A stretch of DNA of 64,000 nt from Nodosilinea sp. FACHB-131 (GCF_014695395.1 NZ_JACJOF010000036.1:51618-115617), one strand, 5' to 3'; shown: positions 9,397 to 17,387, counted from the stretch's first letter. Made by a program: numbers and translations. The notes: generated from the letters alone by a model not told the origin.

Positions 9397-10083
9397 CTAG
9401 GGCACGAGGTGGTGGCTGATGGCAAACCGCAGCAGCTCAGAACGGTTGCTGGTGTCGGTTTTGCGCAGCAGACTGCTGACATACTTCTCGACGGTGCGGG
9501 GGCTCAGAAATAGGCGATCGCCGATTTGAGCATTTGATAGCCCGTCCGACAGCAGCGTCAGCACATCCTGTTCCCGAGCCGTAAACTCAGTTACTAGATC
9601 GGCAGGATCAGGGGTCCAGGGCGCAATCGCTTCGCTGACTTCGCTGGACTGAAGGGCGCGCTGCTGAGCAGTGCTGAGAGCCACCTGTTGAATCCAGGCC
9701 GACTGGATTAGCTGCGATCGCTCCAGCAAGTTGCGCACGATCGCCCCGATCTCCTTCAGCTCAAAGGGTTTGGGCAGGTAGAGGTCACAGCCAAGCTGAT
9801 AGCCTCGAATCCGGTCTTGGGTCTGATTGTGGGCGGTGAGGAAAATTACTGGCAGCAGCCGAAAGGCCGGGTACTGCCGCACCTTTTGCACTAGGGTAAA
9901 CCCATCGAGACCGGGCATGCCGATATCGGTAATGATGAGTTGGGGCTGGTGGCTAAATACCTGACTCAGCGCCATTTCGCCGTGGCTGGCCATCAGCACA
10001 GAATAGCCCTCAAGCTCTAAATAATCGCACAATGCAAGACGAGTGCCCTCGTCGTCTTCGGCAATTAAAATGGTGAGCGGCAT
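9397..10083 (-). CDS. ycf29: NarL/LuxR-type response regulator, Ycf29 (Rre1-like)
   Basis: 228 residues: a receiver domain (acidic pair EDDEG, phospho-acceptor Asp in LIITDIGMPGLDG, conserved Lys in YLPKPFE) and a C-terminal LuxR helix-turn-helix (LTAREQDVLTLLSDGLSN, SPRTVEKYVSSLLRKT). The spacing and the phrases GYQLGCDLYLPKPF and NRSELLRFAI match the cyanobacterial/plastid Ycf29 group, whose Synechocystis member Rre1 takes part in stress signalling. No histidine kinase is adjacent. The subfamily call is from memory of related sequences; the family call is firm. Probably cotranscribed with the downstream lipoprotein gene. Confidence 0.8.
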   Translation of the reverse strand: MPLTILIAEDDEGTRLALCDYLELEGYSVLMASHGEMALSQVFSHQPQLIITDIGMPGLDGFTLVQKVRQYPAFRLLPVIFLTAHNQTQDRIRGYQLGCDLYLPKPFELKEIGAIVRNLLERSQLIQSAWIQQVALSTAQQRALQSSEVSEAIAPWTPDPADLVTEFTAREQDVLTLLSDGLSNAQIGDRLFLSPRTVEKYVSSLLRKTDTSNRSELLRFAISHHLVP

Positions 10084-10294
10084 AGCGTTCTACCAGGGTT
10101 AGAGCTGCTGACAGGTCCAACGTTACAACCTACGGCCAGGATTTAGCCTTGGCACGCAGCCGACTTTCGCTCCTGCCCCTTCAGCCTAAACGACAATTTA
10201 AGGACTAGGTTTATTTGTTGCTGAAGTTAAAGTCCTGTGAAGTGGGCACTCCGCAGGGGTTAACATAGCCCCTGACGGTGGGCTTTGACAGCCT

Positions 10295-11056
10295 CTAACC
10301 CAGGCGATAACCGAAGCCACGCACGGTTTTCAGGTATTGCGGGTGGCTGGGGTCAACCTCTAGCTTTTCGCGAATCCAGCGAATATGGACATCTACAGTT
10401 TTGTTGTCGCCCATAAAATCGTGCCCCCAAACCTGGTCAATAATCTGATCCCGTGACCATACCCGACGGGGCTGGCTCATAAACAGTTCCAGAATTCGAA
10501 ATTCTTTAGGGGAGAGGTTAACTTCTTCGCCCTTCAAAAAGACACGGCACTCCTGGGGATGGAGCATGATGTCTTCAAACCGGAGCACGTTGTCTTTCTC
10601 AGCGCTAGCTTTGCCCCGCTGTCGGCGCAGCAGCGCCCGGCACCGAGCAACCAGCTCTCGCATGCCAAAGGGCTTGCTCAAGTAGTCGTCGGCACCAATT
10701 TCGAGCCCCACCACGCGGTCTGTTTCAGTACCCTTGGCGCTCAGCACTAGAATGGGCACATCGATGCCCTGGTGGCGCAGCAGACGGCAAAGGTCAAGCC
10801 CGTTCATGCCGGGTAGCATGAGGTCGAGCACTACCAGGTTGACTTCAGGCCGGTCGGTGCGGCTCGACACCGATGTGCCGCCCAGCATGTCGAGAGCAGT
10901 CAGACCATCTGCGGCAACGAGAACATCAAACCCCTCTTCGGCCAACCCAAGGGCCAATGTTTCTCGAATCAGTTCTTCATCTTCGACGATGAGTACCCGC
11001 CCTAGGCCAACCCGTAGGTTTGGCTGAGCCTGGGGCGCGAGGTCTACAGAATCCAT
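10295..11056 (-). CDS. OmpR/PhoB-type response regulator
   Basis: 253 residues. After a 17-residue Pro/Gln-rich leader comes a receiver domain (VEDEELIRE acidic pocket, phospho-Asp in LVVLDLMLPGMNGLD, Lys in DDYLSKPFGM) and a winged-helix domain (LSPKEFRILELFMSQPRRV, DVHIRWIREKLEVDP, VRGFGYRLG). It binds DNA as a dimer when phosphorylated. It is not RpaA or RpaB by sequence; a PhoB/SphR- or NblR-like role is possible but I cannot decide. No kinase gene is next to it. Confidence 0.9.
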   Translation of the reverse strand: MDSVDLAPQAQPNLRVGLGRVLIVEDEELIRETLALGLAEEGFDVLVAADGLTALDMLGGTSVSSRTDRPEVNLVVLDLMLPGMNGLDLCRLLRHQGIDVPILVLSAKGTETDRVVGLEIGADDYLSKPFGMRELVARCRALLRRQRGKASAEKDNVLRFEDIMLHPQECRVFLKGEEVNLSPKEFRILELFMSQPRRVWSRDQIIDQVWGHDFMGDNKTVDVHIRWIREKLEVDPSHPQYLKTVRGFGYRLG

Positions 11057-11169
11057 AAGAAATGGTTAAAAACTGCTCACTGAAATCATATCAGTCCGCA
11101 GGGGGATGAACAGCTTGACAAAAGCTAAGACTTTGTAAACCCCAACTTGGAGCCTGTGGGAAAAGCGCC

Positions 11170-12504
11170 CTAGGCTCCGCTGACTAAAGCTTCTACAGCC
11201 TCAGCGTGGGTGGGTAGGGCGGCGGTTAAAACAGTGCAGCCCGCTGAGTTAATGTGCACATCACTCTCGATGCGAATGCCGCGTACCCCATCAAAGGTCT
11301 TGAGGCGGTCCCAGTTAATGGCGTCGTCATACTGGCCCGACTGCCTCGCCGGACCTAAAATGCCAGGCACCTGGTAAAAGCCCGGTTCAATGGTGACCAC
11401 CATGTTGGCCGCTAGGGGCCGGTCCAGGCGAAGAAACTTAAGCCCAAAGCGATCGCTGCGCGATCGCCCCGGCGCGTAGCCTGCCATATCCCCTAAATCT
11501 TCCATGTCGTGCACATCTAGCCCCAGCAGATGCCCCACCCCGTGGGGGAAAAACAGAGCGTGCACATCCCGTTCAACCAGGGCATCGGGATCTCCCTTCA
11601 GGACTCCTAGATCGACTAACCCCGCCGCCAGGACACGACAGGCCAGCAGGTGTAGATTCCGGTACTCAACCCCAGGGCGGGCGGCGGCAATGCAGGCATC
11701 GTGGGCGGCCAGTACTAGGTTGTAGATATCTCGTTGCGCCGAGGTGAACCGCCCAGACACAGGCCAGGTGCGAGTGATATCCGAAGCCCAGCCGCTGGGG
11801 GCCTCGGCCCCCACGTCGGCCAGCAGCAGATCGCCCGGAGCCAGGTTGTGGTGGTACTGCTCGTTGTGGAGCACTTCGCCGTGGACAGTGACAATGCTGT
11901 TGTAGGCGCAGGCCATGTTCTGGCCCATAATCACCTGCTCCATCGCGGCCCGCACCTGGGCCTCGGTGGTGGCCCCTGGAGTGGCGGCCATACCGGCTGT
12001 GTGGGCAGCAACAGAGACCGCTGCCGCTCGTTTGATTTGGTCGAGGGCGTAGTCATCGTGGTGCAGTCTCAGGGTCACCAGGGCTTCGACTAAGGCTTTG
12101 CTACATTCCGAGCCGGCGGTTTGGGTAGAGAGGGTCGCCGCTTTGGCTAGATAGGAGTCTAGGTCCTGGTAGGGATAGGCAGCATCGGCTCCGATGTCAG
12201 CGGCGATCGCCTCTCGACTGGGGCTTGGCCCGTGCCACAGCGCTGCTTCAGGGGAGGTGTCATCCGTAAACAGCGTCAGCCGACCCCCTTCGAGGTGAAG
12301 GGCAGCATTGGCCAGGGGCAGGCCTGCAAAGTACAAGAAATGGCTGTTAGCCCGAAAGGGATAGGTGTTGGCTGGAAAGTTGCGCGACACCGCCTGCCCC
12401 GACCACAGCACCACTGGCCCTGGGTGAAGCTCAGCCAGGCGATCGCGGCGCTGCCGTAGTACCGTAACCAGCGATAACGAGGTGGTCTGAGGGGGCATAG
12501 ACAA
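11170..12504 (-). CDS. pepP: Xaa-Pro aminopeptidase (M24B, aminopeptidase P)
   Basis: 444 residues with an N-terminal creatinase-like domain (about 10-150) and a C-terminal pita-bread domain. The five metal ligands of M24 proteins can be placed: Asp in LLADVGAE, Asp in WASDITRTW, His in FFPHGVGHLLGLDVHDM, Glu in VTIEPGFY and Glu in IRIESDVHI. It removes an N-terminal residue when proline is second. Start at the ATG at 12504. The gene stands alone, downstream of an AT-rich intergenic stretch. Confidence 0.93.
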   Translation of the reverse strand: MSMPPQTTSLSLVTVLRQRRDRLAELHPGPVVLWSGQAVSRNFPANTYPFRANSHFLYFAGLPLANAALHLEGGRLTLFTDDTSPEAALWHGPSPSREAIAADIGADAAYPYQDLDSYLAKAATLSTQTAGSECSKALVEALVTLRLHHDDYALDQIKRAAAVSVAAHTAGMAATPGATTEAQVRAAMEQVIMGQNMACAYNSIVTVHGEVLHNEQYHHNLAPGDLLLADVGAEAPSGWASDITRTWPVSGRFTSAQRDIYNLVLAAHDACIAAARPGVEYRNLHLLACRVLAAGLVDLGVLKGDPDALVERDVHALFFPHGVGHLLGLDVHDMEDLGDMAGYAPGRSRSDRFGLKFLRLDRPLAANMVVTIEPGFYQVPGILGPARQSGQYDDAINWDRLKTFDGVRGIRIESDVHINSAGCTVLTAALPTHAEAVEALVSGA

Positions 12505-12739
12505 CCAAAGCCGATGACCTCTTTAGTCTGCCACAGCACACCAGTACTGGAGAGGTGGCAAGCTTGATGGTCTAGCTCTAGCTTTAAACTCCTGTTGTCA
12601 GCAGTTAACCCCAAAGGGGAGAAACATCCCTTAAAATGAAACCAATAAAATTAATTTTTTGTGAAATCCTCGTTCGAAAATAAGTTCAAATGAACTACTG
12701 TTGAATCTATAACGGCTAGCCTATCTCAGGTGCAGCGCT

Positions 12740-13057
12740 ATGGCTTCCTTAACGATTTGTCTAGGATCACGGGTTCGCCTTAAGGGGCAAGACGACCACG
12801 TACCCGATTTCGTAGTGGTGCGGTGTGAGCGCGATCGCTGCTGGATACGCCAGGAAGACTGGGCTCCCGGCACCGAAATCAAGGTCAGTTTTAAGCAGCT
12901 TCTGGTGCCTCCTGATGCAGGCTCGACTCTGCCAGTCGCCTTAGCTCAGCAGGTCAAAGCATCAGGATTGTTGGCTGGCCACGGCGACCACCGTGCTGGA
13001 GAGAACGTAGTCTATATGGACGCCTACCGCCGTCGCCATGCCCCTCAAAAGCGATAG
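12740..13057 (+). CDS. Small conserved-looking hypothetical protein
   Basis: 105 residues, starting MASLTICLGSRVRLKG. The first 60 residues are strand-rich and resemble a small SH3/KOW-type barrel (VRLKG, FVVVRCERDRCWIRQEDW, IKVSFKQLLVP); the tail is basic (YRRRHAPQKR). No catalytic motif. Codon use matches neighbouring genes and it contains HIP1 sequence, which supports it being real. It ends about 65 bases before the cobalamin riboswitch and is not under its control. Confidence 0.6.
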   Translation: MASLTICLGSRVRLKGQDDHVPDFVVVRCERDRCWIRQEDWAPGTEIKVSFKQLLVPPDAGSTLPVALAQQVKASGLLAGHGDHRAGENVVYMDAYRRRHAPQKR

Positions 13058-13117
13058 CGCTGGCGGGCCATAGCTCTTATCTCCAAGTCGCAACGATTTG
13101 TTGCCGATCGCTTCGTC

Positions 13118-13305
13118 CTTAAGGTGTTAGGATGCAGCTCTGTCGGTTTTAGCGGGGGTCAGCCGCTAAAGGAAACGGGGAAAGCGCAGCGAAAATCTGC
13201 CACTGTCCCGCAGCTGTGAGGCGATTTTAGACTTCAGATGTTGGATTGACAGAGCTCCAACGTCTAGAAGCTTAAACTTCTCCAAGTCAGAATGCCCGCC
13301 GATGG
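13118..13305 (+). ncRNA. Cobalamin (B12) riboswitch
   Basis: The conserved core is recognisable: GGGGAAAGCG at 13177-13186, then GCCACTGTCCCGCAGCTGTG around 13199-13218, and a variant B12 box AAGTCAGAATGCCCGCC at 13284-13300 (consensus AGTCAGGATACCTGCC). Between them lie stem-forming segments of the expected size. Boundaries are approximate. It precedes an unrecognised gene and a DUF1636 gene on the same strand, so binding of a cobalamin should lower their expression. The elements are seen; the covariance structure was not computed. Confidence 0.85.
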
Positions 13306-13321
13306 ACGCCCACGTTATTCC

Positions 13322-13340
13322 CATCTGCGAGGTACAGATG
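13322..13340 (+). promoter_or_regulatory. Hairpin enclosing a Shine-Dalgarno, likely riboswitch expression platform
   Basis: CATCTG (13322-13327) pairs with CAGATG (13335-13340); the 7-base loop CGAGGTA holds a GAGG Shine-Dalgarno-like sequence. ATG codons follow at 13338 and 13344, opening a 35-codon frame that ends at 13443-13445 and overlaps the start of the next gene in another frame. This fits translational control, with the short frame as a possible leader. Confidence 0.4.
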
Positions 13341-13387
13341 ACTATGAATAGTCTTTGGTTTGCTCTAGGGCGCTGTGGCTCTGGGCG

Positions 13388-13867
13388 ATGTTTTTTGATG
13401 CCGTACCGGACCCCAAGCCATTGCTGGGGGTGGCTGTGCGTATAGACGCCAGCGTGTGGCAGGGCTGTTTTGGCGACTGGCAGCCGCTGTTTATTCGCGA
13501 ATACTGGCTGCCCATAGGCCACATCGCCTGGCAGGGGTTTTTGCAGCAGGGCCGAGGCATGGTGGTGTGCGAAATTCACACCAGCACCGCCACGGTGGAC
13601 TGGAGCCGCACGGCGGTACCTTACACTGCTCGCTTTGTGGCTTCAGATGCCTGGACTGCCTGCTTTCACGACAGCCTACCAGCCGATCAATTACCCGCTG
13701 TGGCAGAGGCCGTAGCGACCTACGACCCCGCCCGAGATGCGATCTTGCTCTTAATTAGTGATTCGCACCCCTATGTGAGCTGCTTAAAAGGTTGGGCGGT
13801 GCCACCGCCGGAGTGCTCTCGCCAGATGGGTGATCGCCACGCCGAGTTCACCGTCGTACAGCCTTAA
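13388..13867 (+). CDS. Unrecognised protein downstream of the B12 riboswitch
   Basis: 159 residues from the ATG at 13388 (MFFDAVPDPKPLLG); a TTG at 13355 would add 11 residues, and neither start has a good Shine-Dalgarno. I do not recognise the family. Visible features: hydrophobic strand-like N-terminal half (LLGVAVRID, GMVVCEIHTS), several Trp and Cys residues, and LLLISDSHPYVSC near the end, whose His and Cys could bind metal. No membrane helix or signal peptide. It is the first gene after a cobalamin riboswitch and 75 bases before a DUF1636 gene, so a role in cobalt or cobalamin use is a reasonable inference only. Confidence 0.65.
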   Translation: MFFDAVPDPKPLLGVAVRIDASVWQGCFGDWQPLFIREYWLPIGHIAWQGFLQQGRGMVVCEIHTSTATVDWSRTAVPYTARFVASDAWTACFHDSLPADQLPAVAEAVATYDPARDAILLLISDSHPYVSCLKGWAVPPPECSRQMGDRHAEFTVVQP

Positions 13868-13941
13868 TTTCTCTGGTTTTGTCAGTTGTCCAAGCTTCAA
13901 GGCTGGCTGGCAATGCTTATTCACTTATTTGTTTGAACCCA

Positions 13942-14358
13942 ATGACCCAACCCACCCTGTTTATCTGTGCCCTGTGCAAGTTTCCCGCCGCTGAGTCTGG
14001 CGCGGGCGACACCCCTGGGGGGCAGCACCTGCTCGACCAGCTAACCGACTGCTTAAAGGCCGAAGAAATTACTCTTCAGCCGGTGCGCTGTATGGCTGCC
14101 TGCGATCGCGCCTGTAACGCTGCCCTCAGCGCCCCCGGCAAGCTGACGTTTATCTTTAACGACCTCTCACCCAGCCAGTCGGCTCCTGACTTGGCAGAGT
14201 TTTGCCGCCAATACGCCGCTGCCGCCAACGGCAAGGTGCCCTACGGGCTGCGATCGCCCGCCATTAAGCAGGCCACAGCCTACGTTCTACCGCCGCTGGT
14301 GGCTGAATCGGTGGAGGTGGCGATTCCGGAACGGAGCGTTTCGCGAATTGCCCATTAA
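13942..14358 (+). CDS. DUF1636 putative metal-binding protein
   Basis: 138 residues from the ATG at 13942. The cysteine pattern FICALCKFPA near the N-terminus, with RCMAACDRACNAAL about residues 52-65, is that of DUF1636, ferredoxin-like putative metal-binding proteins often found in cobalamin-regulated loci. The region FCRQYAAAANGKVPY and KQATAYVLPPL complete the family. Biochemical role unknown. Probably cotranscribed with the preceding gene under the B12 riboswitch. Confidence 0.8.
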   Translation: MTQPTLFICALCKFPAAESGAGDTPGGQHLLDQLTDCLKAEEITLQPVRCMAACDRACNAALSAPGKLTFIFNDLSPSQSAPDLAEFCRQYAAAANGKVPYGLRSPAIKQATAYVLPPLVAESVEVAIPERSVSRIAH

Positions 14359-14360
14359 CT

Positions 14361-14392
14361 CATCCACCCATTCACCCATCTACCCATCCACT
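14361..14392. repeat. Short tandem octamer repeat (STRR type)
   Basis: Four degenerate copies of an octamer (CATCCACC, CATTCACC, CATCTACC, CATCCACT). It starts two bases after the DUF1636 stop codon. The same octamer, in the other orientation, occurs at 20411, 38771 and 63089. Confidence 0.7.
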
Positions 14393-14395
14393 CTT

Positions 14396-14896
14396 CTACT
14401 CCCCACCGACAATCTCAAACTCCAACCCAAAGTCCTGGGCCAAACTACAGGTCTGGTGGTCAGTGATGTTGGTGTCGCTCAGCTCTAAGTTGTAGAAATT
14501 CACCGTGGGATGGCGAAAGTATGGCCCGGCGTGCCAGGTGCCCACGTCTAGCTTGATAAAGCAGTTGCCGGGAATGTGAAAGGCGCAAATTTTGCTGGGG
14601 TCGGGCTGGTCGGCAGTGCTGGGAGGAGCAACCGCTATGAGCCAGTCTTTGCCCTCCAGCGCCCCTAGGCACTGGGTGCAGCGCTGGTGCCGAGTGATGG
14701 TGCGAAACTGCTTGCCTCTGCGCTCTAGGGTCATGATGTAAAAGCGGGGAATGCCGCGATCGAGCTTGAGCTGGGCTTCCGCGGGGCCAAAGGTGGCTCC
14801 GTCGGCACTGGGGAAGATGACCTGGCCAAAGGGAACAAAGTTCTCTGGGGTAATGGGTCGCGCCGTGAGGTGCTGAAGGGTGAGGGGTAAGACCAT
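14396..14896 (-). CDS. Ureidoglycolate lyase family protein (AllA-like)
   Basis: 166 residues with a cupin-like fold. Segments LTARPITPENFVPFGQVI, FRTITRHQRCTQCLGAL, CAFHIPGNCFIKLDVGTWH and HPTVNFYNLEL match the ureidoglycolate lyase family, in which a conserved HxxGTWH-type region forms the active site. AllA splits ureidoglycolate into glyoxylate and urea in purine breakdown. No other allantoin genes are near, and many cyanobacteria carry a stand-alone homologue, so the substrate remains open. Convergent with DUF1636. Confidence 0.78.
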   Translation of the reverse strand: MVLPLTLQHLTARPITPENFVPFGQVIFPSADGATFGPAEAQLKLDRGIPRFYIMTLERRGKQFRTITRHQRCTQCLGALEGKDWLIAVAPPSTADQPDPSKICAFHIPGNCFIKLDVGTWHAGPYFRHPTVNFYNLELSDTNITDHQTCSLAQDFGLEFEIVGGE

Positions 14897-15192
14897 GGTG
14901 AAACCTTACTCTCTGGGGGGAAGCTTTGCACTGATATCAGGCAGCTTTGTGAATCGTGCCGTCACTTTTAACGCCAACCACACGATCGCTCTGCATGGGT
15001 AAGAGTTCTTAAAAGTTCTATCATGTCTGACCTCCTAGGGTCTCGGTGCGGGCTAGCTGCCCGACCCTACTTCTACGCTAGTGCGGGCGAGGCCAGAATT
15101 GGGAGTTCAATTGACAGAAGTTGACTGCCTAAATCGAGGTGGATATCCCCCGAGAGCTAGGTAAGGGCGAAGTGATCTAGAAGAACTAGAGG
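14897..15192. other. Intergenic region preceding the 21-bp array
   Basis: No coding frame, RNA gene or clear hairpin seen. It presumably holds the promoter of the AllA-like gene on the minus strand. Confidence 0.4.
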
Positions 15193-15423
15193 GCGTTTCT
15201 TTGTAACAGGAAAGCGTTTCTTTGTAACGAGAGGCCGTTTTTTAGTAGCGGGAGGCTGTTTCTCTATGACGGAAGGACGTTACTTCGCGATGGAAGGCTA
15301 TTGCTTTATAACGGAAGCGCGTTGCTTTATAAGAAGCGGCTGTTGCTTTGTCATGGAAGCGCGTCACAGAGTAACAGAGAAGCGTTGCCTTATAACAAGA
15401 GGGCGATATCGAGTAACGCTTCG
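15193..15423. repeat. Tandem array of eleven 21-bp units
   Basis: Eleven contiguous degenerate units with an exact 21-base period begin at 15193, 15214, 15235, 15256, 15277, 15298, 15319, 15340, 15361, 15382 and 15403. An approximate consensus is GCGTTGCTTTATAACGGAAG plus one base. Units differ at many positions, so the array is old. Both strands stay partly open because 21 is a multiple of three, giving apparent heptad peptides, but there is no start signal and I regard it as non-coding. Confidence 0.9.
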
Positions 15424-15545
15424 ACATTGGACGCGATCGGCAGGTGCTGATTTACGTATCCTACGGGTTAGGAGAACGGCTCACCCGCCGTAACCAAGAG
15501 CAACACAGCCACCGCGTCGTCGTAACTGAGGAAGGAGGACAGGTT

Positions 15546-15788
15546 ATGACCTGTGACCATGCCAAAGCGTTAGCCCTTGCCAAAGCAGGCCAGTGGGATG
15601 CCGCCCACGAGCTGGTGCAGCTCTATTGCGATCGCACCTCCTGCCTAATTCATGCCTACCTGCATCGGGTTGAGGGAGACAACAGTAACGCTCGGTACTG
15701 GTATCGGCAGGCCGGAGTCACCATGCCAGCCAATACGCTGGAGGAAGAATTGGAGCGGTTAGTTGATACGATCGCGAGCCAGGCGTGA
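15546..15788 (+). CDS. Small hypothetical protein, helical
   Basis: 80 residues from the ATG at 15546, which is preceded by a strong GAAGGAGG; the frame extends further upstream but that Shine-Dalgarno decides the start. The sequence looks helical and TPR-like (AKALALAKAGQWDAAHELVQ, then HAYLHRVEGDNSNARYWYRQ), reminiscent of small proteins found widely in bacteria. No catalytic motif. It sits 120 bases downstream of the 21-bp array and converges with a membrane protein gene. Confidence 0.75.
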   Translation: MTCDHAKALALAKAGQWDAAHELVQLYCDRTSCLIHAYLHRVEGDNSNARYWYRQAGVTMPANTLEEELERLVDTIASQA

Positions 15789-15820
15789 ATGGATTCATTG
15801 GCTCGGCGGTGGGCAGCCCG

Positions 15821-16495
15821 TCACGTACGGCGATCATGGCGTAGAGCCAGCAACCGATACATCACCATACCTGTCATGGTGGCAGAAATACCCCACATCA
15901 TGGCGATCGTAACAGAGCTCGTCAAAATCAACCCGGTGGTTGTATGGCCGATAGCTCGGGTAACAGAACTCAAAATAAACCAACCTAGCCCCCAGCTAAC
16001 CGCACCGCTAATGACTTGGATTAAAACCCACCAGGCCATGCCAGGAATCTGGGTATAAAACACCAGCCCCTGAATACCACCAATCATCAGGCCCCCAACG
16101 GCTCCACTCATGATTAAGCTGCTGTGAAAGGCAATATAGGGCCGCACCATTCTGCTCAGGACCACCCCTAACATCGTGGCCAGAGTCCATCGCACTGTTC
16201 CCGAGGCCCCCAACCGCAGCATTGAACCCTGCAAGAGACCGACTGCAGCTCCCAAAACATAGGGAATGATTAGGTTTTGCTCAGCAGGGACGCTGATTAT
16301 GGCTAATCCACAGCCTAAAACCGTCAGGCCAACCCAGAGGAGACAGAACTTCCAGGCCCTGTGAGGGGGATAATCGGCGGCCAAAAATAGGGTACGGTTA
16401 AGGGCAGAAAAATTCATAGGGATGTCGCTGACATAATGTTGGACCAGGGACGATACTGTCGGTGGCGACATACCCGCCTGCCCTGCCAATAGCAT
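15821..16495 (-). CDS. Polytopic membrane protein of unknown function
   Basis: 224 residues from the ATG at 16495, preceded by AGGAGG at good spacing. After a hydrophilic stretch of about 45 residues there are roughly six hydrophobic segments (LLWVGLTVLGCGLAIISV, YVLGAAVGLLQG, WTLATMLGVVLS, SGAVGGLMIGGIQGLVF, WWVLIQVISGAVSWGLGWF, TTGLILTSSVTIAMMWGI). Repeated small-residue helices suggest a compact integral membrane bundle. I do not recognise the family. Confidence 0.65.
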   Translation of the reverse strand: MLLAGQAGMSPPTVSSLVQHYVSDIPMNFSALNRTLFLAADYPPHRAWKFCLLWVGLTVLGCGLAIISVPAEQNLIIPYVLGAAVGLLQGSMLRLGASGTVRWTLATMLGVVLSRMVRPYIAFHSSLIMSGAVGGLMIGGIQGLVFYTQIPGMAWWVLIQVISGAVSWGLGWFILSSVTRAIGHTTTGLILTSSVTIAMMWGISATMTGMVMYRLLALRHDRRT

Positions 16496-16598
16496 ACCCT
16501 TGCCTCCTGAGCTCATAGCGTGATGCGTAACTACAAAACCCACGGGCAAGGCCCCATGAACCGTTACCCCCGTGGGTCGCCCTGCGGTTGCCCCACCC

Positions 16599-16747
16599 TA
16601 CGGTCAAGCTAAACCGAACTGCGTAGCGTGGATTGAGTCACTAGACCCACGGAGAAAGACCGTATATAGACCATTTCGCTACGGTCAAGTCAAACTGAGC
16701 CGTGTTGCGTGGATAGAGCCACAAGACCCACGAAGAAAGAACGCATA
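16599..16747. repeat. Two 68-bp direct repeats, 81 bases apart
   Basis: Copy 1 (16599-16666) and copy 2 (16680-16747) align without gaps at roughly 80 percent identity; both begin TACGGTCAAG and share GTGGAT and AGACCCACG. The upstream flank (16561-16598) also contains GTGGGTCGCCCTGCGG, partly complementary to the following GTTGCCCCA. This looks like a dispersed cyanobacterial intergenic repeat, non-coding. Confidence 0.8.
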
Positions 16748-16844
16748 TTATCTTTTACAGGGTGTTATCCGGTAGATCTGGCGTAGAACTGCAAAGAATG
16801 AAGTTGTTATCCAGCATCTTCGCGTTGAATTGACATTGGGTATC

Positions 16845-17387
16845 ATGACACACGTTCTAGAGCTAACTGGCGCAAACGAGCGACTCTTCCTTCTCCGACA
16901 GCTAGCGTCTGGTAGCAGGGAGTACTGTAAGCGAGAAGAACTATATGAGGGAAACGAGCAGTACGGAGATGAAGATTGGGAAATTTATTGGGGTCGGCTT
17001 CAGTTTCTGGTAAGTAAATTTATTCTTGATGCTGCAACCAGTTACAGAATTCTTCAGGACATACTACGTAAAGAACAATCAGTCGACGCGTTGTCTGAGA
17101 TAGACCATACATTCGGTTCGAGACTTGGTGAAGTAAGGGTTGGCAATTTTGTGCTCACTCTCCGTGAGTCTTGTAACAAGATTATCCATGCTACCGATTT
17201 TTCTCTAGAATCCACGACAGCTCGCACTGGGAATCCTTCGCGTAGGTACAGCTATTGGAATGGAGCTTGCCATCTTAAAGGTATTTACGGTAAGAACAGT
17301 TGGCACGTCGCTCTAAATGTCTACGACTGGTGCGGTGCAGTAGATTCTTACTTTGAGTGGATGGCTGGGGAACTTGAGTGGCGCTGA
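16845..17387 (+). CDS. Hypothetical protein, accessory
   Basis: About 180 residues from the ATG at 16845. Lower GC than its neighbours and lying between repeats, which suggests an accessory gene. Mostly helical; FVLTLRESCNKIIHATDF near residue 110 has an Arg and a His spaced a little wider than the RxxxxH motif of HEPN ribonucleases, and the N-terminal half (LFLLRQLASG, FILDAATSYRIL) is compatible with a helical bundle. The HEPN resemblance is weak. No toxin or antitoxin partner is next to it. Confidence 0.6.
   Translation: MTHVLELTGANERLFLLRQLASGSREYCKREELYEGNEQYGDEDWEIYWGRLQFLVSKFILDAATSYRILQDILRKEQSVDALSEIDHTFGSRLGEVRVGNFVLTLRESCNKIIHATDFSLESTTARTGNPSRRYSYWNGACHLKGIYGKNSWHVALNVYDWCGAVDSYFEWMAGELEWR

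Noticed and set aside
13166..13579. 137-residue minus-strand frame across the riboswitch
   Set aside because: It is antisense to the B12 riboswitch core and the following gene, with no start signal.
15193..15423. CRISPR array
   Set aside because: Units are contiguous without unique spacers, strongly diverged, and no cas genes are near.
15242..15493. Heptad-repeat peptides on both strands of the 21-bp array
   Set aside because: They result from a period divisible by three; no start signal and no conserved composition.
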